Source: Vibrio tubiashii ATCC 19109 (GTDB lineage Bacteria; Pseudomonadota; Gammaproteobacteria; Enterobacterales; Vibrionaceae). Taken from it: a stretch of DNA of 64,000 bases. Below the pieces are notes generated by a model. It had not been told where the DNA came from. It made no database searches and worked only from the letters and a program-made list of their open reading frames with translations. The position numbers and the translations under genes were made by a program. Shown piece after piece: positions 9,152 to 18,260 of this stretch. Numbering within the stretch: the stretch's first letter is position 1; each line of letters opens with the position of its first letter. The stretch is taken from NCBI RefSeq assembly GCF_000772105.1, contig NZ_CP009354.1, positions 1,798,001-1,862,000 on the forward strand, written 5' to 3'.

Positions 9152-10393
9152 TTATGCTTCTATTGCACTGCGTGGCACAAACATTTCTTTGTTTCTGCTC
9201 AATGAACTGTACTGGACAAACATAGGTTTAGCGTTGAGGTAACGACGTAGCATATCCGCCGTAACGGTTGTGATCACTAACGTACGCTCTTCGCGAGTAT
9301 AGTTGCGATTGAAAGTTAGCGTTTGTCCCCACTCCCCTTCTGGAGCTGCGAGTGCAACTGAGAATGTTTTATCAATGACCTTGGCTGTCACTATGGCAAT
9401 ATCCGTCGCGCATTTGTCTTTCGTCGCTCCAGCAAGGGCAAATGCAGCGGCAAGTTGGTCGTCATTTTCATCCCCAACATTAACGCGTTCGCCTAACACC
9501 CAACCATGACCACAGTATTGAGCTGCTACTTCTTTTGATTGCAGCCAGTGTGATAACGAACCATAAGTCGATTGTTCCGCCGTCGCGATAGATTGTTTAC
9601 GCTCTTGGATTAGATACGCGACATGATCCTGCATAGATTCATCAACACTCACCACATTGCTCTCAATCAGATTAAAGATAATCTGCAGCAATTTGACTCG
9701 GTTATCTAAATCATTCTTAGGGCCAAACAACTTCACTTCGATGTAAGGCAGGTATGAGCGGTAACCCAGTGTGTAGCCATCAGGAAGTTGTACCTTGTCG
9801 AGCTTATCTGACAACGCCGACTCAGAAGTGCCAAAGGTATAAAGCTTACTGCACTCCTGACCTAATACATTGCTATGAGTGGCCCTCATATCAGGCAGAA
9901 TTTGTTGCTCTACCATCAGCTTGAATTCGCTAGGTACACCCGGTGTGAAGTAGAAATCACAGTCGTTAAAGCGAACTTTGAAACCGCAAGCGGTTCCGAT
10001 TGGGTTATCAAGTAGAACCGAATCTTTTGGCAACATGGCTTGTTTGCGGTTGCTTTCAGGCATCACTAACCCACGAGAGGCAAAAAACTTCTCTAGCCTT
10101 GCTAACCATTCTGGATATAAGACAAGCTCGCTTTCAGCTGCCACTGCCACCGCCTCAGCGCTCAAGTCATCACTTGTTGGGCCTAACCCACCATTCACAA
10201 CGACGATGTCACTGTTAAAACTTAGCATCATCAGCTCTTCGACAAGAGCTGACATCTCGTCGCCAACCGTTGAGCGCTTAGTTACGCTGAAGCCTTGTTC
10301 GAAAAATCTTTGAGATAACCACGCAGCATTCGTATCGACGATGTCTCCGTGGAGGACTTCTTCCCCAGTGCTCAGCATTGCGATTTTCAACAT
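9152..10393 (-). CDS. CinA-like protein (molybdopterin-binding domain plus degenerate nicotinamide-nucleotide amidase domain)
   Basis: 413 residues. Residues 1-170 are a MoCF/CinA N-terminal domain with the signatures LSTGEEVLHGDIVDTN, VVNGGLGPTSDD and FTPGVPSEF. The C-terminal part (about 255-400) corresponds to the PncC nicotinamide mononucleotide deamidase domain, but the catalytic stretch that is normally AESCTGG reads AEQSTYG (near residue 272), so amidase activity is doubtful. The N-terminal ADP-ribose pyrophosphatase-type activity of CinA proteins may remain. It resembles E. coli YfaY, also described as CinA-like. An AAGGA site precedes the ATG. It is divergent from the DUF3943 gene. 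Confidence 0.8.
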   Translation of the reverse strand: MLKIAMLSTGEEVLHGDIVDTNAAWLSQRFFEQGFSVTKRSTVGDEMSALVEELMMLSFNSDIVVVNGGLGPTSDDLSAEAVAVAAESELVLYPEWLARLEKFFASRGLVMPESNRKQAMLPKDSVLLDNPIGTACGFKVRFNDCDFYFTPGVPSEFKLMVEQQILPDMRATHSNVLGQECSKLYTFGTSESALSDKLDKVQLPDGYTLGYRSYLPYIEVKLFGPKNDLDNRVKLLQIIFNLIESNVVSVDESMQDHVAYLIQERKQSIATAEQSTYGSLSHWLQSKEVAAQYCGHGWVLGERVNVGDENDDQLAAAFALAGATKDKCATDIAIVTAKVIDKTFSVALAAPEGEWGQTLTFNRNYTREERTLVITTVTADMLRRYLNAKPMFVQYSSLSRNKEMFVPRSAIEA

Positions 10394-10570
10394 TATTTTA
10401 TCCTTAGTGGGAAAACGTCACATATTTTATGAGTTTAACTGATATTTATTATGGCATTAGGCCAAAAAACAACTAAGTTTCTTATTTAGGACAATTTCAG
10501 ATTCCCAATACGCCAACTTTGTTGGATACTTGTGACCCTGATCATTAAAATAATAACGATGGAGTACTCA

Positions 10571-11467
10571 GTGTTGAAAAAAAGCATCACCGCTTTAGTT
10601 TTGTCAGCTTCTGCCCAGGCCAGTGCCAATGTATATGATTCTAATCAACATATTGAGTTTTCATACACTGTAGATCAAGCTGAATCCGACACGTTTTTCT
10701 ATCATTCTTATCAATATCAATCGTCAGACCCGTTTTCACTCAGTTTGACAGAAAATGACCTAAAACTCGAAGGTCCAGGGTTACCTAAATATCTCACTGT
10801 TTCCGACGGCAAAGATTGGGATTACTTAATGGGGCAAACCTACACGATTTTAGGACTGAGTGTTGCCACTGTCGGCTTGATGACACTTCTTCCCGAATCA
10901 ATCACAAAATGGGATGAAGAAGATCGTGACCTTAGTGGTCTTGGTTCTAAATGGAAAGACAATGTCACTTCGGGCCCGACATGGGATAGAGATGAGCACT
11001 TCCTTAACTATGTCATGCACCCTTATTTTGGTGGTGTCTACTACACAGCAGCTCGCCATGCCGGCTTCAACGAGTTTGAGTCTTTCTTATACTCGGCGAC
11101 GATGTCGACCTTCTTCTGGGAATACGGTGTCGAAGCCTTTGCAGAAGTGCCTTCTTGGCAGGACATCTTTATCACCCCTTTCTTTGGTGCTGTGGTCGGT
11201 GAGATGATGTTTGAAGCTGAGCAAAACATTGTCGCATCTGGTGGCGAAGTATTGGGCTCTGAAACGGTCGGCGATGTTTCTCTGTTCTTCCTAAACCCAG
11301 TCGGTCATATCCACGGTTGGGTGAGCGGCGCTTGGGGCGGTAGTGCAGAATTCCAATACAGCAGTAAGCCTTGGTTCGGTAATCAAGATGCCGCTAAGTT
11401 CGCGATGGATGCTGGTGCTAGCTATGACAACGTTTTCTACGGCGTTGAGATGAAAGTTAGCTTTTAA
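10571..11467 (+). CDS. DUF3943-family membrane-associated protein
   Basis: About 298 residues from a GTG at 10571, chosen because GGAG lies just upstream and a signal-peptide-like segment follows at once (LKKSITALVLSASAQASA). A longer frame from 10532 would bury that segment. The central region has the DUF3943 signatures DEHFLNYVMHPYFGGVYYTAAR and WEYGVEAFAEVPSWQDI, followed by a hydrophobic stretch ITPFFGAVVGEMMF. The C-terminus ends in alternating residues and a final phenylalanine (VFYGVEMKVSF), typical of an outer membrane strand. The function is unknown. Confidence 0.7.
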   Translation: MLKKSITALVLSASAQASANVYDSNQHIEFSYTVDQAESDTFFYHSYQYQSSDPFSLSLTENDLKLEGPGLPKYLTVSDGKDWDYLMGQTYTILGLSVATVGLMTLLPESITKWDEEDRDLSGLGSKWKDNVTSGPTWDRDEHFLNYVMHPYFGGVYYTAARHAGFNEFESFLYSATMSTFFWEYGVEAFAEVPSWQDIFITPFFGAVVGEMMFEAEQNIVASGGEVLGSETVGDVSLFFLNPVGHIHGWVSGAWGGSAEFQYSSKPWFGNQDAAKFAMDAGASYDNVFYGVEMKVSF

Positions 11468-11487
11468 ATCACACCACCTCTGACTGA

Positions 11488-11516
11488 AAAAGCGATGTTT
11501 TACATCGCTTTTTTTG
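11488..11516 (+). terminator. Terminator after the DUF3943 gene
   Basis: AGCGATGT (11491-11498) pairs with ACATCGCT (11502-11509), with A residues before and seven T residues after. Confidence 0.85.
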
Positions 11517-11684
11517 TGCTCGCGGTTAAAGATCCGTAGCAGTGACAAGGATTTAGGTGTAAAACTTGACTCAGGTCAAACCCAAGCTTTACGCGCATTC
11601 TAAACTGAAGTTAGGTATCAAGATCGCTTTCCTTATCAACAAATATTGAAAGCACATGCCTTTCTCAGCGTTTGGAGGCTCAAT

Positions 11685-12197
11685 ATGAACAGCACATTTA
11701 TTGTTAATTTCGTTGGCAAAGCGACGCCTGCCACTATCAAGCAACTTGCGGCTATTACCCATGAAAATGGAGGTAAATGGCTCATTAGCAAAGTCAATTT
11801 CATCGAAGACCAAGTTGCTGCGGTGATTAAAGTTGAACTTCCTAGTGCGAACGAACAACTTGTCAAAGACGCCTTCACTTCCCATCCTGACTTACTGGTA
11901 CAAATTACAGATTCAGATCAGTTGGCGCACGATGTTGATACCATCTACCAACTCAGACTCGATTCCAATGATCGCGCGGGCATCGTTAACGAAATCACCC
12001 ATGTTCTAGATGGGCAAGGCATTAGTATCCTTGATATGGATTGCCAAAGAGTCTTCATCGCTGGTGGAGGTGGAGTGAGCTCGAGCTTATTTACGGCAAA
12101 CTTGTCGATAAGATTGCCTAAGCAGATCAATATCAACGACGTGGCAAATGAACTTGAGTCTTTAAGTGAAGACACAAGGGTCATGGTGGAAAACTAA
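11685..12197 (+). CDS. ACT-domain protein, GcvR-like regulator
   Basis: 170 residues from the ATG at 11685, which has GGAGG seven bases upstream. Two ACT folds can be traced: residues 1-80 (STFIVNFVGKATPATIKQLA) and 88-165 (TIYQLRLDSNDRAGIVNEIT...GISILDMD). This is the layout of GcvR, the glycine cleavage repressor partner of GcvA, but similar double-ACT proteins have other roles, so I give no symbol. ACT domains usually bind amino acids. The glycine-rich insert AGGGGVSSS near residue 126 is unusual. Confidence 0.7.
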   Translation: MNSTFIVNFVGKATPATIKQLAAITHENGGKWLISKVNFIEDQVAAVIKVELPSANEQLVKDAFTSHPDLLVQITDSDQLAHDVDTIYQLRLDSNDRAGIVNEITHVLDGQGISILDMDCQRVFIAGGGGVSSSLFTANLSIRLPKQININDVANELESLSEDTRVMVEN

Positions 12198-12214
12198 ACC
12201 TTGAGTCAAATGAA

Positions 12215-12240
12215 AAAGAGAGCGACGAATCGCTCTCTTT
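12215..12240. terminator. Bidirectional terminator between the ACT gene and nspC
   Basis: A perfect 10-bp stem AAAGAGAGCG/CGCTCTCTTT with a six-base loop gives T-rich exits on both strands, which suits the two convergent genes around it. Confidence 0.85.
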
Positions 12241-12247
12241 TTATTTG

Positions 12248-13387
12248 CTATTTCACAGACCATTGTGACAGTGAGCGCTTGAAGTCAGAATAATCAAACT
12301 CATTCAATTTCTGAACCTCTCCCGAGCTTCTCTCACAATAGACTGAAGGCATACGTAATCCGTTGAACCAATTAAGCTTAACCATGGTATAACCTGCACT
12401 ATCTAGGATGTGGAGGCGTTGACCAACCTGTAGCGGCTTGTCAAAGTTAGCCACACAGAACTGATCGCCAGCAAGGCAAGAGCAAGAGCCAATCACATAT
12501 TCATGCTCGCCGTTATCTGATGCTTCTAGAATAGATGCTGGCTCATCATAGATTAACGTATCTAAGCGATGTGCCTCTGTTGCAGAATCTACAATCGCTG
12601 TCTTCTTAACGTTCTCAACAATATCAACCACAGTCACAACAAGATCCGTGGTTTTGGTAATGATAGCTTCGCCCGGCTCAAGGTACATTTGTACCGCGTG
12701 TTTTTCTGAAAATGCCTTTAGCGCCAAGCCCAGCTTCTCAATATCGTAATCTGGCCATGTAAAGAACACGCCGCCGCCCATGCTTACCCAATCAAGCTTG
12801 TTTAAGTAGTCACCAAACTGCTCAGAGATCGAGTCAAGTAAACCAATGAACGCATCAACATCTTTGTTTTCGCAGTTCATATGGAACATCACACCATCAA
12901 TGTTCTCAAATACTTCGGGGTCAATATGATCCGCTTGTACTCCAAGGCGAGAAAATTGACGCGCCGGATTCGCTAGATCTTGACCCGCATAGCTAACACC
13001 TGGATTTAAACGTAAACCAATTGACGCTTTGTCTTCAACGATATGGCGGTAGACCGCGAGCTGAGACTGTGAATTAAAGATCATCTTGTCACAAATGTCA
13101 GCCACTTCACGTACGTCATCTTCGCTGTAACCAACACTGTATGCGTGCGTTTCTCCGCCAAACGTTTCGTGGCCAAGCTTTACTTCAAAAGGACCAGAGC
13201 TTGTGGTGCCATCTAAGTAAGGCTTAATAATGTCAAACACGCCCCACGTAGAGAAACATTTGAGTGCCAACACCAGTTTCACACCAGAGATTTCTTTCAG
13301 CTGTTTTGCTTTCTCTAGATTTTCAATCAACTTATCTTCGTTGATCATAAAGTAAGGGGTTTTGAGTTGTTCTTTCTGAAATGTCAT
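12248..13387 (-). CDS. nspC: Carboxynorspermidine decarboxylase
   Basis: NspC is a PLP enzyme of the alanine-racemase/ornithine-decarboxylase fold that decarboxylates carboxynorspermidine to norspermidine, a Vibrio biofilm polyamine. The PLP lysine is in [15 protein letters not shown] near residue 40. The family block [15 protein letters not shown] and the phosphate-binding glycine loop [15 protein letters not shown] are clear, and the dimer active-site cysteine region reads [14 protein letters not shown] start at the ATG ending at 13387 (379 residues); a GTG ending at 13396 would add three residues. It is the last gene of the norspermidine operon, separated from the dehydrogenase gene by a large palindrome. 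Confidence 0.94.
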   Translation of the reverse strand: MTFQKEQLKTPYFMINEDKLIENLEKAKQLKEISGVKLVLALKCFSTWGVFDIIKPYLDGTTSSGPFEVKLGHETFGGETHAYSVGYSEDDVREVADICDKMIFNSQSQLAVYRHIVEDKASIGLRLNPGVSYAGQDLANPARQFSRLGVQADHIDPEVFENIDGVMFHMNCENKDVDAFIGLLDSISEQFGDYLNKLDWVSMGGGVFFTWPDYDIEKLGLALKAFSEKHAVQMYLEPGEAIITKTTDLVVTVVDIVENVKKTAIVDSATEAHRLDTLIYDEPASILEASDNGEHEYVIGSCSCLAGDQFCVANFDKPLQVGQRLHILDSAGYTMVKLNWFNGLRMPSVYCERSSGEVQKLNEFDYSDFKRSLSQWSVK

Positions 13388-13435
13388 CTTATGCACTCAA
13401 GCAGAATCTAATGATAAAGAGCCATAGCTGATGGA

Positions 13436-13508
13436 GTTGGTATTGAGTATGTTTATTTTGTCCTGTCTGAACGTAGTGAGTTACAAAATAAACATGGTTA
13501 ATACCAAC
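13436..13508. repeat. 73-bp palindromic intergenic element inside the norspermidine operon
   Basis: The outer arms GTTGGTATT (13436-13444) and AATACCAAC (13500-13508) and the inner arms ATGTTTATTTTGT (13449-13461) and ACAAAATAAACAT (13483-13495) are perfect inverted copies. They flank a 21-base centre containing GAACGTAGTGAGTT. The result could fold into a very stable mRNA hairpin between carboxynorspermidine dehydrogenase and nspC. The arms share ATACCAA with the ends of the element at 36193-36370, so this may be a dispersed Vibrio repeat. Confidence 0.75.
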
Positions 13509-13581
13509 ATCTAATAGATCGCAATGACCGAAAAAGGGAACACTGCAGTCCCCTTTTGATACCAAACTAAAAATTCAGTCG

Positions 13582-14835
13582 TTACTTTTTAAGTTCGTGA
13601 ATTACTGGCAGACCTTGACCCGCTTCAAGCTCTTGAACATGCCAATCAAGACCGATGCTTGGCATTGTTTCTAGGAATGGATCTGGGTTTAGCTGTTCCA
13701 TGTTGAACACACCCTTATCCGCCCACTCACCACGGAAGAACTGTAGTGCTGCTGTGATAGCAGGAACACCCGTAGTGTAAGAGATCGCTTGGTGTTCCAC
13801 ATCTTCGTATGCCACTTCGTGATCAGCGTTGTTGTAGATAAATACGCTGCGCTCTTTACCGTCCTTCTTACCTTGAACCCAAGTACCGATACAAGTTAAG
13901 CCAGTGTAACCCGGAGCAAGTGAAGTTGGATCTGGAAGCAGTGCTTTCAGTACGTGTAGAGGTTGAACAACTGTACCATCATGCAGTGTGAGTGGATCTG
14001 GGCTAAGCAGACCAATGTCACGCATGCAGTTAAAGTAGTTTAGGTACTTGTCACCAAAGCCCATCCAAAACTCGATACGTTTCGCTGGGATAAACTCTTT
14101 CATTGAACGAACTTCATCGTGCGCCATTGAGTAAACTTTGTGTGTACCACAGTTAGGGAAATCAAATTCAAGCATACGCGAGTGACAAGGCACTTGTTTC
14201 CACTCTTCGTTTTCCCAGTAGAAAGAGTCGCCCTGAATTTCCAGCATGTTGGTTTCTGGGTCAAAGTTGGTTGCGAACTTTTTACCGTGATCGCCTGCGT
14301 TTACGTCCATGACGTCAATCGTATCGATCTCATCGAACAAATGCTTCACTGCGTAAGCAGCAAATACAGAAACTACACCCGGGTCGAAGCCTGCGCCAAG
14401 AATACCGGTAATACCCGCTTCAGCAAATTTCTCGCGGTAACCCCACTGCCAATCGTAAGCTTGAGGAACTTGCTGACCTTCAGAACATAGGTCAACCGCT
14501 ACTGATGTATCTAGGTAGTTCACCTTCGCTTGGTAACACGCTTCCATAATCGCCATGTTTACCCACGGAGGACCCGCGTTGATAACCAGATCAGGTTGCA
14601 CTTCTTTGATTAGAGCAACTAACGCTTCCACATCATCCGCGTTGACGGCACGAGCTTCAAGTTTCTTCGAGCTGTCTTTAAGGTTGTTTTTCTTCTGGAT
14701 AGATTCGATGATCTTTTCACATTTACCGATTGTGCGAGACGCAATAGTAATGTCACCTAGTACATCGTTGTTTTGCGCTGCTTTGTGCGCTACAACCCAA
14801 CCGACACCACCTGCACCAATTTGTAAAATAGCCAT
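13582..14835 (-). CDS. Carboxynorspermidine dehydrogenase (synthase)
   Basis: This NADPH-dependent enzyme of the saccharopine-dehydrogenase family condenses aspartate semialdehyde with 1,3-diaminopropane to give carboxynorspermidine. At 417 residues it shows the N-terminal Rossmann loop AILQIGAGGVGWVVAHKAA and the family signatures VINAGPPWVNMAIMEAC and TGILGAGFDPGVVSVFAAYA. The downstream domain includes YTGLTCIGTWVQG. It lies 15 bases after the fused aminotransferase/decarboxylase gene in the same operon, so substrate supply and use are encoded together. Confidence 0.93.
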   Translation of the reverse strand: MAILQIGAGGVGWVVAHKAAQNNDVLGDITIASRTIGKCEKIIESIQKKNNLKDSSKKLEARAVNADDVEALVALIKEVQPDLVINAGPPWVNMAIMEACYQAKVNYLDTSVAVDLCSEGQQVPQAYDWQWGYREKFAEAGITGILGAGFDPGVVSVFAAYAVKHLFDEIDTIDVMDVNAGDHGKKFATNFDPETNMLEIQGDSFYWENEEWKQVPCHSRMLEFDFPNCGTHKVYSMAHDEVRSMKEFIPAKRIEFWMGFGDKYLNYFNCMRDIGLLSPDPLTLHDGTVVQPLHVLKALLPDPTSLAPGYTGLTCIGTWVQGKKDGKERSVFIYNNADHEVAYEDVEHQAISYTTGVPAITAALQFFRGEWADKGVFNMEQLNPDPFLETMPSIGLDWHVQELEAGQGLPVIHELKK

Positions 14836-14850
14836 AGTATTACGTTACCT

Positions 14851-17751
14851 TTATTTCGCTAGCTCAGAAGCTAAATTTTTGATTTTGTTTAATAAAGACT
14901 CAAAGTCAGAAATCTTCAAGCAAGGGTTTAGAATAGTAAATTTAAGCGCCGACTTATCATTCACTACTGTTTCGCCAAGTACGGCAATGCCACGAGTCAG
15001 GGCCTGCAGTCTTAGAGTCTTATTCAATTCATCTAAATCGTTAGTTTGCGAGTCACAAACTCTAAACAGCACAGTCGATAGTGAAGGCTGCGCGAGTAAC
15101 TCAAACGCCGAATCACTTTCAATCAGATCCGCCACTTGTAGTGTCTGCTCAAGAAGATGGTCATACATTTTGCCCAACGTCTCTGGACCTACGCTTTGCA
15201 TCGTCATAAAGACTTTCAATGCATCAAAACGCTTGGTCGTCGCAATCGACTTATCGACTAAATTAGGCAGTTCATCATGTTCGCGATTGAGATAATCAGC
15301 ATGATGAAGAAGGTACTTAAAGTTCGCTTTGTCTTTGAGCAGTACTGCACCACAACTGATTGTTTGATAGAACAACTTATGGAAGTCAACGCTAACTGAA
15401 TCTGCTCGCTCAATACCCGCTAAACGTGACTTATGGCTGCTTAGAATCAAAGCTCCGCCGTAAGCACTGTCAACGTGGAACCACAATGCATTTTGCTCAG
15501 CGATATCAGCAATGGATGCTAAATCATCAATCGCACCGTGATCGGTTGTGCCCGCAGTACCCACTACAGCAAACGGTATTAGACCCTGCGACTTCAATGC
15601 CTCCATTTCAACCTTTAAGGCGTCAACCTTGATGGTTCCATTCGGGTTGGCATCGACACAGCAAACTGAGCTTTCACCTAAACCGAGCAAAGAAGCAGAT
15701 TTTTGCACTGTAAAGTGAGATTTCTTCGAGCACAGGATACGCAACTTACTCGCGTATTCCGGTAAACCTAGCTTTTGAATCGAATGTGAATCAAGCTTAT
15801 CTGCAATCCAATCGCGCGCGAGCAGTAGTCCCATCAGGTTACTCTGGGTTCCACCACTGGTGAAGATACCGTCTGCTTGAGCACCCAACTCATACTTCTC
15901 GCACATCCAGTCAATCACTTTCTGTTCAACGTAAGTGGCTGCGGATGCTTGATCCCAAGAGTCCATTGATTGGTTTAGCGCAGCGATCATCGCCTCAGCG
16001 ACAATCGAAGGCATCAATGGTGGCGTGTGAAGATGCGCAATACAGTCAGGGTGCTGCACTATGATTGAGTTCTTGGCAACTAAGTCTGCCGTCTCACCAA
16101 TCACGTCAATCAACGAAGCGTTTTTATTATCGAGATCAACAGCGTTGATTGCCTGCTCAAGCTGCTTAGGTTCTAAACCAGAATATGGCGCCCCAATTTG
16201 CTCAAACACCGCTTTCATTTTCGCCGTAGTATGATTCATGGCTTTGGCGAATTCATCACTGCCAGACTCACCTGTTTGAACGAAATGTTGCTTCCACGCA
16301 GCGTTGCCCTCTTGTGAATCAAGATGGCTACCACCCGCGACAATAATCGCTTCTTCAAGCACCCGCAGAGCAAAATCAATTTGCTCGAAAGAGATAATCA
16401 ATGGCGGTAGAAAACGGATCACTGAACCGTCACGTCCACCTTTTTCAACCATCAGACCACGTTCTAACGCAGCGCGTTGGATTTTCAATGTGAGTTCACC
16501 GTCCGAGACAGGCTCACCAAACTTGTTCAGGTCATTACCCGGCTTGCGAATTTCAACACCAAGCATCAAACCCTTGCCACGTACTTCTGCGATACAGTTG
16601 ACTCGTGACTGAATCGCTTCGAGACCGTGACGTAGATACTGGCCAGCAATATTGGCGTGCTCAACTAAGTTGTCGCGTTGGATAATTTCTAGCGCTTTTG
16701 CACCAGAAACCATCGCTAACTGGTTACCACGGAATGTTCCAGTATGCTCGCCCGGTTTCCATGTGTCGTGCTGCTTGTTAATCACGAGCAAAGACATTGG
16801 CATACCGCCGCCAATCGCTTTCGACAGACATAGAATATCGGGAACAATGCCTGCTTCTTCGAATGCAAAGTTATAGCCTGATTTGCCGACACCACATTGA
16901 ATCTCATCAAAAATCAGCAAGATTCCATGCTCATCACAGATACGGCGTAGTTCTTTAAGCCAGAAAGCGGGAGCTGGAACAACCCCTCCCTCACCTTGTA
17001 CAGGTTCAACAACGATAGCCGCTGGTTTCATGATACCCGCTTCATCATCGTGCAATAGACGTTCAATGTAGCGAATGCTAGCTTTGGCACCCTCGTCACC
17101 GCCTAAACCAAATGGGCAGCGCAAGTTATATGGGAACGGCATAAAGTGAACGTCAGACATTAGGCCAGTTCGACGTGCCTTAGTGCCTAGATTACCCATC
17201 ATGCCCATGGTGCCGTTTGTCATGCCGTGGTATGCGCCACGGAAAGCAAACATGGTGTTTCTACCTGTAGTTTGCTTTGCGAGCTTAATCGCGGCTTCAA
17301 CGGCGTCTGCACCAGAAGGCCCACAAAACTGAATGACACAATCGCCGGCCAACTCTTGTGGCAAAAACTCTTTTACAGTTTTGATGAAGTGCGTTTTTGC
17401 TTGGGTCGCGATATCAAGCGTTTGGTACGGTAAGCCACTGTCTAGCTGAGCTATTAACGCTTGATTGATTTCTGGGTGGTTATATCCCAGCGCCAGAGTG
17501 CCTGCGCCAGCGAGACAGTCTAAAAATAATTGACCACGAGTGTCTTCAACAAGCGCACCGTAGGCCTGTTTAATGGCAATAGGCAGGCGTCGTGGATAAG
17601 AGCGAACTTCAGATTCATGTTGTTCTTGGTCTAGTAGGATCTGATCTGGAGTCAGATCGTAGATTCCTTCCAAAACTGGAATCTGAGTTGAAAAAGGAGT
17701 TGCGACAACAGTGTTCATCACTGTGTTATCGACTTCAAAGGCTGTGCTCAT
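14851..17751 (-). CDS. Fused L-2,4-diaminobutyrate aminotransferase / L-2,4-diaminobutyrate decarboxylase
   Basis: A 966-residue fusion makes 1,3-diaminopropane from aspartate semialdehyde in two steps. Residues 30-460 form a class III aminotransferase: GPSGADAVEAAIKLAK, the aspartate in LLIFDEIQCGVGKSG, and the PLP lysine in LSKAIGGGMPMSL. Residues 490-960 form a group II decarboxylase: HTPPLMPSIVAEAM, TSGGTQSNLMGLLLARD, VVGTAGTTDHGAID and the PLP lysine in SVDFHKLFYQTISCGAVLL. This fusion is characteristic of Vibrio norspermidine operons. An AAGGGA site precedes the ATG. It is the promoter-proximal gene of the operon with carboxynorspermidine dehydrogenase and nspC. Confidence 0.95.
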   Translation of the reverse strand: MSTAFEVDNTVMNTVVATPFSTQIPVLEGIYDLTPDQILLDQEQHESEVRSYPRRLPIAIKQAYGALVEDTRGQLFLDCLAGAGTLALGYNHPEINQALIAQLDSGLPYQTLDIATQAKTHFIKTVKEFLPQELAGDCVIQFCGPSGADAVEAAIKLAKQTTGRNTMFAFRGAYHGMTNGTMGMMGNLGTKARRTGLMSDVHFMPFPYNLRCPFGLGGDEGAKASIRYIERLLHDDEAGIMKPAAIVVEPVQGEGGVVPAPAFWLKELRRICDEHGILLIFDEIQCGVGKSGYNFAFEEAGIVPDILCLSKAIGGGMPMSLLVINKQHDTWKPGEHTGTFRGNQLAMVSGAKALEIIQRDNLVEHANIAGQYLRHGLEAIQSRVNCIAEVRGKGLMLGVEIRKPGNDLNKFGEPVSDGELTLKIQRAALERGLMVEKGGRDGSVIRFLPPLIISFEQIDFALRVLEEAIIVAGGSHLDSQEGNAAWKQHFVQTGESGSDEFAKAMNHTTAKMKAVFEQIGAPYSGLEPKQLEQAINAVDLDNKNASLIDVIGETADLVAKNSIIVQHPDCIAHLHTPPLMPSIVAEAMIAALNQSMDSWDQASAATYVEQKVIDWMCEKYELGAQADGIFTSGGTQSNLMGLLLARDWIADKLDSHSIQKLGLPEYASKLRILCSKKSHFTVQKSASLLGLGESSVCCVDANPNGTIKVDALKVEMEALKSQGLIPFAVVGTAGTTDHGAIDDLASIADIAEQNALWFHVDSAYGGALILSSHKSRLAGIERADSVSVDFHKLFYQTISCGAVLLKDKANFKYLLHHADYLNREHDELPNLVDKSIATTKRFDALKVFMTMQSVGPETLGKMYDHLLEQTLQVADLIESDSAFELLAQPSLSTVLFRVCDSQTNDLDELNKTLRLQALTRGIAVLGETVVNDKSALKFTILNPCLKISDFESLLNKIKNLASELAK

Positions 17752-18217
17752 GATTTAATCCCTTGAAATGTAATTCTTTCCCCTCGTAAGAACAAATTCT
17801 AAACTGAGGGTATAGCAAGCCGTAGCGCGAGTTATTTAAAAAGCGCATACGAGAAAACGATCCATCATGGATGGATTACATATCGAGAAATTAGATCAAG
17901 GTTCAGTAATGCAACTGTCCTGTAAAACAGGGCATTGAGGAAGAACTAAGCTGATTAATGTAGTTTTGTTATGTGAGTTCAATGTTGGGTTTCCCATTCA
18001 CATGCCGCTTAACGACATTAGTATCCCGTCTATCGACAAAAGGACTTGCCGATACCTACCCTACGTGATGCTCACTCAGCCCGAATGCCATCACGCGTAT
18101 CCCCCAGAATGTCCTTATTGAGACTCATCTCCGAGATTGCGGCGAAAATTATCATAAATTGAAATCGTCTGGCAATAATTTTTCACGATCAGATGAAAAT
18201 AATGATCTAACTATCAA
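17752..18217. other. 466-base intergenic region without a convincing gene
   Basis: It should hold the promoter of the norspermidine operon. I see a near-palindrome ATCCATCATGGATGGAT (about 17860-17876), a hairpin TGTCCTGT/ACAGGGCA near 17917-17935, and a paired GTGATG...CATCAC near 18066-18096. The longest ATG frame I found is about 28 codons with no ribosome site. A regulatory leader or small RNA is possible but not shown. Confidence 0.4.
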
Positions 18218-18247
18218 AAAAGACCAACCGATTAAGGTTGGTCTTTT
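18218..18247 (-). terminator. Terminator of the FrhA-like adhesin gene
   Basis: A perfect 12-bp stem (AAAAGACCAACC at 18218-18229 with GGTTGGTCTTTT at 18236-18247) with a six-base loop. Reading the minus strand it ends in a T run, 14 bases past the adhesin stop codon. Confidence 0.85.
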
Positions 18248-18260
18248 AACATTGTGACGA

